From Pseudomonas fragi (GTDB lineage Bacteria; Pseudomonadota; Gammaproteobacteria; Pseudomonadales; Pseudomonadaceae), in the NCBI RefSeq assembly GCF_002269505.1, contig NZ_NQKQ01000001.1:372001-436000 (forward strand): a stretch of 64,000 nucleotides of DNA. Reading direction: 5' to 3'. The notes beneath the pieces were generated by a model. The model was given only the letters and a program-made list of their open reading frames with translations. It searched no databases and was not told the DNA's origin. The translations under genes and the position numbers were made by a program. Below, one piece after another: positions 57,187 through 64,000 of the stretch (positions are counted from its first letter, which is position 1; each line of letters opens with the position of its first letter).

Positions 57187-58384
57187 TCTGCTTGCCCGCT
57201 TCGAGGCGCTGGACGGGTTTTTACGCGACCACCAGCACCTCTGGCGCCCACGGCCCTTCACTCACCTGAATATGCCGTGGGAAGCGCAACACCCCGAGCT
57301 GGCGCAGTGGTTGCGCCAGCGTACGTTGCAAGACGCCGAAGCCAGCCACAACCACCCTCAATATTTGCCTGCACCTGCGCCGTTCCCTGAACTGGCGGCG
57401 ACTTCGCTCGCGCTGAGTACGCTTGACCGGTTGCCCACCCAGCCCCTGGTGCCTGCACGCCAGCGTTTGCAAGTCGACGTACCAGGGCGCAAATGGCAAC
57501 AAATCGAAGCCTTCGCCCAAAGCCTGACGTTCCAGCACCCACCCGCGCACTGGCTGGACTGGTGCTCGGGCAAGGGCCATCTGGGGCGGCGGCTGTTAAG
57601 TAGCGGGCAGCAACTGACATGCCTGGAATACGACCCGGCCCTGGTAGAGGTCGGAGAGCAACTCAGTCAGCGCCATCATTTGCCCACCCGGCATGTGCAA
57701 CAGGACGTGCTCGCTGCCGATGCCACCTTGCAGCTCACATCCCGCATGACCCCCGTGGCGCTGCACGCCTGCGGCGATCTACATGTGCGCCTGCTGCAGT
57801 TGGCCACGGCGGCAGGCTGTGGACAACTTGCCGTGTCACCCTGCTGCTACAACCGTATCAGCGCGCCGCACTATCAAGCGTTATCCACAGCGGCCAAGGC
57901 ATCGCACCTGCAGTTGTCAGTTGAAGATCTGAGTTTGCCCATGAGCGAAACCGTGACTGCCGGCACTCGCGTGCGCCGTCAGCGCGACGAATCAATGGCA
58001 CGCCGTTTGGGTTTTGACCTGTGGCAGCGCCAGCATCGTCAGTGCGATGAATACTTATCCACACCCTCGCTGCCCAGTACCTGGCTGAACAAGCCGTTTG
58101 CCGAGTATTGCGCGGATTTGGCAGCACTGAAGAACTTATCCACAAGTGGCGAGGAAGACTGGCCGGCGCTGGAAGCAGCAGGCCGGGAAAGGTTGGCGCA
58201 AGTGCGCAACCTGGAGTTGTTGCGCGGGCTGTTTCGCCGCCCGCTGGAAGTCTGGCTGGTACTCGATCGTGCCTTGTACCTGCAGGAAAAAGGCTATGAC
58301 GTGCAGGTCGGCGAGTTCTGCGACAGCCAGCTGACGCCGCGTAATTTGATGGTGCTTGCGCAGCTTTCAGCAGAGCCCTTGTAG
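57167..58384 (+). CDS. SAM-dependent methyltransferase-like protein
   Basis: A 405-residue cytoplasmic protein with a Rossmann methyltransferase core (about 120-270): DWCSGKGHLGRRLL (SAM-binding motif I), LTCLEYDPALVEVG (acidic motif II), ALHACGDLH and VSPCCYN. The C-rich SPCCYN segment is seen in the METTL25/GSTCD-like group; RNA or protein substrate unknown. ATG 57167 overlaps the permease by 20 bases, so it is part of the transporter transcript, though no functional tie is obvious. Its TAG stop lies in the first bases of a long palindrome. Confidence 0.8.
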   Translation: MPAKDADLLARFEALDGFLRDHQHLWRPRPFTHLNMPWEAQHPELAQWLRQRTLQDAEASHNHPQYLPAPAPFPELAATSLALSTLDRLPTQPLVPARQRLQVDVPGRKWQQIEAFAQSLTFQHPPAHWLDWCSGKGHLGRRLLSSGQQLTCLEYDPALVEVGEQLSQRHHLPTRHVQQDVLAADATLQLTSRMTPVALHACGDLHVRLLQLATAAGCGQLAVSPCCYNRISAPHYQALSTAAKASHLQLSVEDLSLPMSETVTAGTRVRRQRDESMARRLGFDLWQRQHRQCDEYLSTPSLPSTWLNKPFAEYCADLAALKNLSTSGEEDWPALEAAGRERLAQVRNLELLRGLFRRPLEVWLVLDRALYLQEKGYDVQVGEFCDSQLTPRNLMVLAQLSAEPL

Positions 58385-58459
58385 TCGCTGACGAGGAACG
58401 AAGGCTGCGAGCTTTTAATCTAAAAGAGCTCGCAGCCTTCGTTCCTCGGCAGCGACTAC
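58381..58459. repeat. long perfect-arm palindrome containing a stop codon
   Basis: GTAGTCGCTGACGAGGAACG.. pairs with ..CGTTCCTCGGCAGCGACTAC, about 36 bp per arm with one mismatch; bases 58382-58384 are the stop codon of the methyltransferase gene. Between convergent genes, so it may end both transcripts. Confidence 0.88.
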
Positions 58460-58474
58460 GGGTTTTTGACAGGC

Positions 58475-58885
58475 CTACGACCCGCGATACGTCGAGAACC
58501 CATAAGGGCTGAGCAACAACGGAATGTGGTAATGCTGATCCACATTTTTCACTTCAAAAATCACCGGAATTTCCGGGAAGAACGTATCGCGCCCCACCTT
58601 CTTGAAGTACTCACCGGTCTTGAACACCACCCGGTACTCCCCCGCCTCGAACGCCTGTTTGCCCGGGAACAGTTCGCCGATACGTCCCTGTTCATTGGTC
58701 ACGCCCTGGGCCAGCGGCTGCCAGTCCTTGCCGACGTGCTTTTCCAGGGTCACGTTGACCCCCGGGGACGGCAAACCATTTTCCAGGTTGAGCACATGCA
58801 CGCTCAAGGGATTGCCGGCAGCCAGCGCCAGGCTCGATACCGCACTCAGGCTTAAAGCCGCCAGGGTGATTCGCAACGATTTCAT
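58475..58885 (-). CDS. hiuH: periplasmic 5-hydroxyisourate hydrolase (transthyretin-like)
   Basis: Hydrolyses 5-hydroxyisourate to OHCU in urate breakdown. 136 residues: signal peptide (cleavage after SLALA, about 22), then the HIUase fold with catalytic His in LSVHVLNLENG (about 29), Arg in EYRVVFKTG (about 86), His in DQHYHIPLLLSP (about 116) and the C-terminal signature FSTYRGS. The signal peptide marks the periplasmic type, like E. coli HiuH. About 30 bp after the GlcG-like gene on the same strand; expected to be controlled by the divergent two-component system. Confidence 0.93.
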   Translation of the reverse strand: MKSLRITLAALSLSAVSSLALAAGNPLSVHVLNLENGLPSPGVNVTLEKHVGKDWQPLAQGVTNEQGRIGELFPGKQAFEAGEYRVVFKTGEYFKKVGRDTFFPEIPVIFEVKNVDQHYHIPLLLSPYGFSTYRGS

Positions 58886-58912
58886 GGTTCTTCCTCAGTA
58901 GTTAAAATTTGA

Positions 58913-59392
58913 TCAGCGTTGAATTGTCAGGCCAACTTGCCCGGCAGCCTTGATCGCGCAGGCTTCGTCCTGCTCCGCACCGCCAGCCCCGGCCACGCCC
59001 AGCGCACCCACCAGTTCGCCTTCGGCAAACAACGGCACACCGCCGCCCAACAGCAACAGCTCGGCGATTGAATTGAGGTTGGCTGCTTCGGGGTTGTTTC
59101 GCGCACGCTCGGCAAACAGTCGGGTTGGCGTTTTGGTCGACAGCGCCGTGTAGGCTTTACGCTGGCTGGCCATCAAGTTGTGGGGGCCAACGCTTTCAGG
59201 GCGCATCGCCATGAGCACGTTGCCACCGCGGTCGAGCACACTCAGGGCTCCTGTACAGTGCTGGATGGCGGCATCGGCCAATTGACGGGCGGTGGCCAGA
59301 TCCAGATCGGCATGGCGCACCAGGTCAGGCGCCGCCTGGGCTGCTCCGGCAGCACCAACGGCAGTCCACAACAACAAAATTTTCAGCATCAT
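58913..59392 (-). CDS. exported GlcG/HbpS family protein
   Basis: A 159-residue protein with a signal peptide (to about AAQAAP, 22) and the GlcG/HbpS (DUF336) fold: ALSVLDRGGNVLMAMRPES, the RKAYTALSTKTPT helix and LFAEGELVGALGVAGAGG near the end. Relatives bind heme or glycolate-pathway small molecules; function here unknown. ATG 59392 has AGGAG 7 bases upstream. First gene of the glcG-hiuH pair. Confidence 0.87.
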   Translation of the reverse strand: MMLKILLLWTAVGAAGAAQAAPDLVRHADLDLATARQLADAAIQHCTGALSVLDRGGNVLMAMRPESVGPHNLMASQRKAYTALSTKTPTRLFAERARNNPEAANLNSIAELLLLGGGVPLFAEGELVGALGVAGAGGAEQDEACAIKAAGQVGLTIQR

Positions 59393-59456
59393 TGGCAAGC
59401 TCCTGTACGAATGGGCCCACCTTAACCAGCGGCCCTGGTCAGAACTCCGTCAGTTG

Positions 59457-59474
59457 CATTACAAGTTTGTAATA
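59457..59474. promoter_or_regulatory. CusR/HprR-type operator palindrome
   Basis: CATTACAAGTTTGTAATA: arms ATTACAA and TTGTAAT with a 2-bp spacer, perfect. The E. coli HprR/CusR box is CATTACAAAATTGTAATG (published). It lies between the divergent glcG-hiuH and regulator genes, 65 bp before the one start and 54 bp before the other, so it can control both. Confidence 0.82.
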
Positions 59475-59527
59475 GGCAACACACCCGAAGGCGCCTAGCC
59501 TGTGCAGACGATTGATCGAGGTGTGCG

Positions 59528-60202
59528 ATGCGTTTGTTAGTGGTTGAAGACGAAGCCAAGACGGCAGATTTCCTGGCCAAGGGCCTCAAGGAGTCAGGAT
59601 TTGCCGTGGATGTGGCGCTGAACGGGCTGGACGGACGCTACTTTATCGAACAGCAGGATTACGACCTGATCATCCTTGACGTGATGTTGCCGGGGCTCAA
59701 TGGCTGGCAATTGCTCCAACTGATCCGCCAGCGCGGCGCCACACCAGTACTGTTCCTGACTGCCAGGGATGCCATCGAAGACCGAGTTCGCGGGCTGGAA
59801 CTGGGCGCCGACGACTATCTGCTCAAGCCCTTCGCCTTTGCCGAGTTGCTCGCCCGGGTCCGCACCTTGCTGCGCCGAGGCCCCATGCGCGAGGCCGAGT
59901 CGTATGCCATCGCCGATCTTGAAATCGACGTGCTGCGCCGCCGGGTCAGCCGGGGTGGCCAGCGCATCAGCCTGACCAACAAGGAATTCGCCCTGCTGCA
60001 ACTGCTGGCCAGCCGCCAGGGCGAGGTGCTGTCACGCACCCTCATCGCTTCGCAGGTCTGGAACCTCAACTTCGACAGCGACACCAATATGGTCGAAGTC
60101 GCCGTGCGCCGCTTGCGCGCCAAGGTCGACGATCCCTACATGCCCAAGTTGATCCACACTGTGCGCGGCGTTGGTTATCAACTGGAAGCACCCGATGAGT
60201 AA
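59528..60202 (+). CDS. OmpR-family response regulator (CusR/CopR/HprR-like)
   Basis: A 224-residue regulator: receiver domain ([16 protein letters not shown]; phosphoacceptor in [12 protein letters not shown], about 51; Lys in [10 protein letters not shown]) and winged-helix domain with the effector helix [20 protein letters not shown]. Closest groups are heavy-metal (CusR/CopR) and HprR regulators. Its stop overlaps the kinase start by 8 bases. Likely binds the palindrome at 59457. Confidence 0.92.
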   Translation: MRLLVVEDEAKTADFLAKGLKESGFAVDVALNGLDGRYFIEQQDYDLIILDVMLPGLNGWQLLQLIRQRGATPVLFLTARDAIEDRVRGLELGADDYLLKPFAFAELLARVRTLLRRGPMREAESYAIADLEIDVLRRRVSRGGQRISLTNKEFALLQLLASRQGEVLSRTLIASQVWNLNFDSDTNMVEVAVRRLRAKVDDPYMPKLIHTVRGVGYQLEAPDE

Positions 60203-61595
60203 ATCCATCGCCTGGCGTCTGGCGCTGGCGATCGCCCTGACCTGCGCGTTGGTACTGAGTGTGATCGGGGTGTTCCTGTATCGCTCCCTGGCCTCTGAAC
60301 TGGCGTTTCGTGATGACCAGGCGCTGCTCGGGCGCCTTGAGCAAGTGCGCGCCCTGCTGCATGACAGCGACAGTCTCGAAGCCCTGCAAGAACGCCCGCG
60401 CCTGTACCAGAACATGCTGGGCAACCTGGACAGCGTGTTGCTGGTCAAACGCGCCGATGGCAGCCCTCTGATCGCCATCAACCCTCATCAGCAACCCTTG
60501 CCGGATATGCAGCCCATTGCCCAGGGACGTGCACCGCAGCGTGCAGATATCAGAACGCTGGACCAGACGGTGTTGCTGGTCGGGATGGCCCAGGGGCCCG
60601 CCGGTGAAACTCTGAGCGTGACCGTAGGCAAGCGCCTTGACGAGCGTGAGCAAATGCTCGCCAGTTATCGCCTGCGTTTGTATGGCGCTGTGGGCCTGGG
60701 CGCCCTGCTGGCTTTCGGCCTTGGCCTGCTGCTGTTGCGTCGCGGCCTTGAACCTTTACGTGAACTGGCGAGCGCCATGGCGGGCATTGCCCCTCGCAGC
60801 CTTGACCAGCGCATGGCGGGCATTGCCCCTCGCAGCCTTGACCAGCGTATGGCCACAGATAACGTGCCCGCCGAACTCAAGGAACCAGTGCTGGCTCTCA
60901 ACGCCATGCTGGCGCGTCTGGAGGACAGTTTTGCACGGCTGTCACAGTTCTCCGCCGACCTGGCCCATGAGATCCGTACGCCTTTGCACAACCTGCTGGG
61001 CAGCAACAGCTTGGCCCTGAATCAGACGCGCAGCGCTGCCGAGTACCAGGAAGTGCTGGCGTCGAATATCGAGGAGTACGAACGGCTTAACCGCATGGCC
61101 GAAAACCTCATGTTCCTCGCCCGCGCCGAACACGGGCAGCGCCCGTTGCAACTGCAAACCCTGGACCTTGGCGAGGTAGGTGAAGGGCTATGTGAGTACT
61201 TCGAGGCGCTGGCCGAGGATCGTCAGCTGAAGCTGGACAATCAGCTGAGCGGATCGTTGACGGTGGATCAGCAACTGCTGCAACGAGCACTGGGCAACCT
61301 GCTGGCCAATGCCGTGCGCCATGCTCAGGCAGGCTCGACCGTGAGCCTGCGGCGGCGTGACGAGGCTGATATGTGCTGGATCGGTGTGCATAACCTCGGC
61401 CAGCCGATCGACGCGAAGCACATCGACAAACTGTTCGACCGTTTTTACCGGGTTGACCCGTCCCGGGCCCAGCCCGGGGATTCGGGCGGGCTCGGGTTGG
61501 CGATCGTACACTCGATCATGCAGTTGCATGGCGGGCAGGTGCGGATGGTCAGCGATGCCAGCGGCACGTTCTTTGAGCTGGGCTTTGCCCTCTAA
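60195..61595 (+). CDS. sensor histidine kinase (CusS/HprS-like) with a duplicated HAMP segment
   Basis: A 466-residue inner-membrane kinase: first membrane helix (about 8-28), periplasmic sensor (about 35-155), second helix (about 160-180), HAMP linker, H-box [15 protein letters not shown] (His about 261) and ATPase domain ([24 protein letters not shown]). The HAMP region holds [12 protein letters not shown] twice in a row, coded by a 36-bp tandem duplication at 60777-60848. ATG 60195 lies within the regulator's last codons. Signal could be copper, hydrogen peroxide or hypochlorous acid by family; not readable. Confidence 0.92.
   Translation: MSKSIAWRLALAIALTCALVLSVIGVFLYRSLASELAFRDDQALLGRLEQVRALLHDSDSLEALQERPRLYQNMLGNLDSVLLVKRADGSPLIAINPHQQPLPDMQPIAQGRAPQRADIRTLDQTVLLVGMAQGPAGETLSVTVGKRLDEREQMLASYRLRLYGAVGLGALLAFGLGLLLLRRGLEPLRELASAMAGIAPRSLDQRMAGIAPRSLDQRMATDNVPAELKEPVLALNAMLARLEDSFARLSQFSADLAHEIRTPLHNLLGSNSLALNQTRSAAEYQEVLASNIEEYERLNRMAENLMFLARAEHGQRPLQLQTLDLGEVGEGLCEYFEALAEDRQLKLDNQLSGSLTVDQQLLQRALGNLLANAVRHAQAGSTVSLRRRDEADMCWIGVHNLGQPIDAKHIDKLFDRFYRVDPSRAQPGDSGGLGLAIVHSIMQLHGGQVRMVSDASGTFFELGFAL
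60777..60848 (+). repeat. 36-bp tandem duplication inside the kinase gene
   Basis: Two adjacent 36-base units (60777-60812, 60813-60848) identical except for the final base (C/T). Each codes [12 protein letters not shown], so frame is kept. Confidence 0.95.
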
Positions 61596-61641
61596 ATCCT
61601 CGCTCCCACAAGAGTCGAGCCAAAATATTTATAGCTGACGC

Positions 61642-62727
61642 TTAGGTATTCAACGCTTCGGCGATGGCTTTTCCGACATCTTGAGTCGATGCCGTGCCGC
61701 CCAGATCCGGCGTTTTCGGACCACTGACAATCACGTTTTCAATGGCGCGCAAAATGCCGTCGTGAGCGGCCTGGTAGCGCTCATCACCTTTACCCAAAAA
61801 CTCCAGCATTAGCGCACCCGACCAGACCATGGCGATCGGATTGGCAATGTTTTGCCCGTAAATATCCGGCGCCGAACCGTGTACCGGTTCAAACAGCGAA
61901 GGGAAATTGCGATCCGGGTTGAGGTTGGCCGATGGCGCGATACCGATGGTGCCCGCACAGGCCGGCCCGAGGTCGGAAAGAATGTCGCCGAACAGGTTGG
62001 ACGCCACCACTACATCAAAACGGTTGGGCTGCAGGACGAAACGGGCGCACAGAATGTCGATGTGCTGCTTGTCCCAGCTGACCTGTGGATAATTTGCCGC
62101 CATCGCTTCGGTGCGTTCATCCCAGTACGGCATGCTGATGGAGATGCCGTTGGACTTGGTGGCCGAAGTCACGTGCTTGCGTGGCCGTTCTTTGGCCACT
62201 TCAAAGGCATACTTGAGAATCCGGTCTACACCGCGTCGGGTAAAGACCGACTCTTGTAAAACCAATTCGTTTTCGGTGCCTTCAAACATCCGCCCGCCTA
62301 CCGAAGAATATTCACCTTCGGTGTTTTCACGGATCACCACAAAATCGATATCGCCGGGCTCGCGGCCTGCCAGCGGGCATGGCACGCCAGGGAACAGGCG
62401 CACCGGGCGAATGTTCACGTATTGATCAAAGTCGCGACGGAACTTGAGCAGCGAACCCCATAACGAAATGTGATCCGGCACCTTATCGGGCCAGCCCACG
62501 GCACCGAAGTAGATGGCATCGAAGCCCTTGAGCTGTTCAAACCAGTTGTCTGGCATCATCTGCCCGTGACGCTCGTAGTAATCGCAACTGGCCCACTCGA
62601 TGAGCTCGATCGACAAGTCCAGGTTCCACTTTTTGGCCGCCGCTTCCACAACACGCAGGCCTTCCGGTAGTACTTCGTTACCAATGCCGTCACCGGCGAT
62701 GGCGGCAATTCTGAATGTCTTGCTCAT
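61642..62727 (-). CDS. tartrate / D-malate dehydrogenase (decarboxylating)
   Basis: NAD-dependent beta-decarboxylating dehydrogenase of the tartrate/D-malate group, 361 residues. Visible: AIAGDGIGNEVLPEG (start), substrate Arg residues in LLKFRRDFDQYVNIRPVRL, VVIRENTEGEYSSVGG, metal Asp in NLFGDILSDLGPACAGTIG and LFEPVHGSAPDIYGQN. The adjacent divergent LysR regulator resembles the dmlA-dmlR arrangement of E. coli. ATG 62727 (MSKTFRIAAIAGDG) is the family start. Confidence 0.92.
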   Translation of the reverse strand: MSKTFRIAAIAGDGIGNEVLPEGLRVVEAAAKKWNLDLSIELIEWASCDYYERHGQMMPDNWFEQLKGFDAIYFGAVGWPDKVPDHISLWGSLLKFRRDFDQYVNIRPVRLFPGVPCPLAGREPGDIDFVVIRENTEGEYSSVGGRMFEGTENELVLQESVFTRRGVDRILKYAFEVAKERPRKHVTSATKSNGISISMPYWDERTEAMAANYPQVSWDKQHIDILCARFVLQPNRFDVVVASNLFGDILSDLGPACAGTIGIAPSANLNPDRNFPSLFEPVHGSAPDIYGQNIANPIAMVWSGALMLEFLGKGDERYQAAHDGILRAIENVIVSGPKTPDLGGTASTQDVGKAIAEALNT

Positions 62728-62801
62728 GGGCGAACTCTTGATGAGGGGAAGTGGGCCCATGATATAAAGCGCTCAAATAAAGATAATCAGGCGAACTGTT
62801 G

Positions 62802-63728
62802 ATGGATAAGACACGATTCGTGAATAACCTGCCGAATCTCGACGACCTGCGCGTGTTCGTGGTGGTAGCACGCCGCTCCAGCTTCGCTGCGGCGGCCAGT
62901 GAACTGGGTGCCTCGCCAGCCTATGTAAGCAAACGCATCCAGCTGCTGGAACAAAGTATTGGCGTGCGCCTGTTGCATCGCACCACTCGCCGCGTGGCCG
63001 TCACCGACGACGGCGAACGGGTGTACCGCTGGGCATTGCATATCTTTGATGCCGTGGAACAAATGAGCGACGAAGTCTCGGCGCTGCATCAGGAGCCCCG
63101 CGGGCAATTGCATATCGTCAGCAGTTTTGGATTGGGTCGTCGTCATGTCGGGCCTGCACTATCAGAACTGTCGCAACGCTACCCGGCCCTGGATATCCGC
63201 TTTGATATGTTCGACCGTCTGGTGGACTTGATCGAAGAAGGCTACGACCTGGACATCCGCATCGGCGACAGTATTGCGCCCAACCTGATTGCCAAACTGC
63301 TGGCCAACAATGCCCGGGTGTTGTGCGCCAGTCCTGAATACCTGCACCGCCACGGCGAGCCCCGCACCCTGGCGGAACTGGCGGGCCATGAATGCCTGGT
63401 TATCAAAGAGCGCGACCATCCTTTCGGCCTTTGGCGTTTACAGGGGCCGGATGGTGAAGAGAGCGTAAAAGTCACCGGAGCCCTGTCGGCCAACCATGGT
63501 GAAGTGGTGCATCAATGGGGTATCGACGGCCGTGGCATCCTGCTGCGCTCGCAGTGGGACGTGCGCGAAAGCCTGGCAAACGGCAAATTGGTGCACATTC
63601 TTCAGGACTACCGCCAGCAGGCAAATATCTGGGCTGTGTATGCTGCACCGCTGGCCAGTTCGGCCAAAATCCGGGTTACGGTGGAGCACTTGCGCCAGTA
63701 CTTCGCAGAGCGCCAGTCAGAAACGTGA
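62802..63728 (+). CDS. LysR-family regulator (DmlR/TtuA-like)
   Basis: A 308-residue regulator with N-terminal winged helix-turn-helix (DLRVFVVVARRSSFAAAASE; SPAYVSKRIQLLEQSIGVRL) and a periplasmic-binding-protein-like effector domain (YDLDIRIGD; WGIDGRGILLRSQWDV). 74 bp from the divergent dehydrogenase, which it probably controls in response to tartrate or D-malate. ATG 62802 preferred; TTG 62799 adds one residue. Confidence 0.92.
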   Translation: MDKTRFVNNLPNLDDLRVFVVVARRSSFAAAASELGASPAYVSKRIQLLEQSIGVRLLHRTTRRVAVTDDGERVYRWALHIFDAVEQMSDEVSALHQEPRGQLHIVSSFGLGRRHVGPALSELSQRYPALDIRFDMFDRLVDLIEEGYDLDIRIGDSIAPNLIAKLLANNARVLCASPEYLHRHGEPRTLAELAGHECLVIKERDHPFGLWRLQGPDGEESVKVTGALSANHGEVVHQWGIDGRGILLRSQWDVRESLANGKLVHILQDYRQQANIWAVYAAPLASSAKIRVTVEHLRQYFAERQSET

Positions 63729-63789
63729 AAATAGTCTGTTATCAGGGGTTTACAAGCTCAAACATCCGGGTATACTCGTCGCCCATAAC

Positions 63790-63865
<76 letters not shown>

Positions 63866-63879
63866 TACGCAATACCAGA

Positions 63880-63911
63880 AGAGGCTCACCGAAAGGTGGG
63901 CCTTTTTTGTT
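63880..63911 (+). terminator. terminator after tRNA-Thr
   Basis: GGCTCACC-GAAA-GGTGGGCC followed by TTTTTTGTTTT. Confidence 0.88.
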
Positions 63912-63928
63912 TTCGGGGTTTGGAGAAC

Positions 63929-63959
63929 CCTCAAGAGCGCCACATGGTGACGCTCTTGA
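63929..63959. repeat. inverted repeat near the window end
   Basis: CTCAAGAGCG..CGCTCTTGAG, 10-bp perfect arms over an 11-base loop, likely the 3' hairpin of a minus-strand gene that enters from the right. Confidence 0.6.
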
Positions 63960-63964
63960 GACGA

Positions 63965-64000
63965 TTAAAAGTTCTGAACGCTCAGCTCGCGCAATGCAGC
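63965..64000 (-). CDS. possible C-terminus of a minus-strand gene (partial)
   Basis: Reading the minus strand from the edge gives ..AALRELSVQNF followed by TAA at 63965, and a hairpin follows. Only 11 codons are visible, so this is suggestive and the product cannot be named. Confidence 0.3.
   Translation of the reverse strand, partial: AALRELSVQNF

Noticed and set aside
10844..58459. Spaced palindromic repeats as a possible CRISPR array
   Set aside because: The repeats are single or paired units scattered between genes, with no regular spacers and no cas genes; they fit Pseudomonas REP families.
61600..61612. Partial REP core (CTCGCTCCCACA) after the kinase gene
   Set aside because: Only one short arm is present; too little to call a repeat unit.

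Overview
The window is chromosomal DNA of a Pseudomonas, most likely of the fluorescens/putida side of the genus (inference from protein sequences, gene order and the abundant GTGGGAGCGRGC..GCTCGCG-type intergenic palindromes). It is dense, mostly housekeeping, and two long stretches follow gene orders known from P. aeruginosa PAO1: ompR/amgR-tex-thioesterase-gshA-argA-argE, and then blc-fbp ... typA-thiI-glnA-ntrBC-nrsZ-trmL-secB-grxC-gpmI-envC-ctpA-yibQ ... hisBHAF-...-mutY-yggX-tRNA-Phe.

Layout. 1-9.9 kb: end of ompR, tex, glutathione synthesis (gshA), the first and fifth steps of arginine synthesis (argA, argE), and a CYTH/CHAD protein. 9.9-15.4 kb: two small lipoproteins, fbp, glgP and a Cys-rich YkgJ-type protein. 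15.5-24.7 kb: typA, thiI and the nitrogen control block (glnA, a cupin lipoprotein, ntrB, ntrC, the NtrC/sigma-54 small RNA nrsZ). Three good sigma-54 promoters (before glnA, ntrB and nrsZ) and one near-perfect NtrC site (before ntrB) can be read. 24.6-32.1 kb: trmL, secB, grxC, an inactive-looking rhodanese, gpmI and the envC-ctpA-yibQ cell-envelope group. 32.1-37.6 kb is the accessory part: two paralogous secreted trypsin-fold proteins on either side of a solute-binding protein; the second is split by a 1192-bp IS5-family element whose removal together with one 4-bp target duplication restores an open 549-codon gene. 37.7-42.6 kb: hisBHAF with a DUF2164 gene, and an OFA-type transporter. 42.9-48.2 kb: AsmA protein, mutY, yggX, tRNA-Phe, and a hydrolase with a probable CTG start. 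48.2-52.2 kb: a Cys-rich DUF1272 gene, a decayed DUF1016 nuclease gene and the bphO-bphP bacteriophytochrome operon. 52.2-58.5 kb: GABA permease and a basic amino acid ABC transporter with a methyltransferase in the same run. 58.4-64 kb: a periplasmic HiuH and a GlcG/HbpS-like protein facing a CusR/HprR-type two-component system across an 18-bp palindrome, then a tartrate/malate dehydrogenase with a divergent LysR regulator, and tRNA-Thr.

Most notable: the IS-split catalytically dead trypsin-fold paralog; nrsZ with two hairpins carrying the same 10-base loop; the HprR/CusR-like box between hiuH-glcG and the two-component system, which mirrors the E. coli hprRS-hiuH locus; a 36-bp in-frame duplication in the kinase HAMP region; a 111-bp palindromic element present twice in opposite orientation; and divergent genes whose start codons share the two central bases of a CATG. 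I see no CRISPR array, prophage or integrase.
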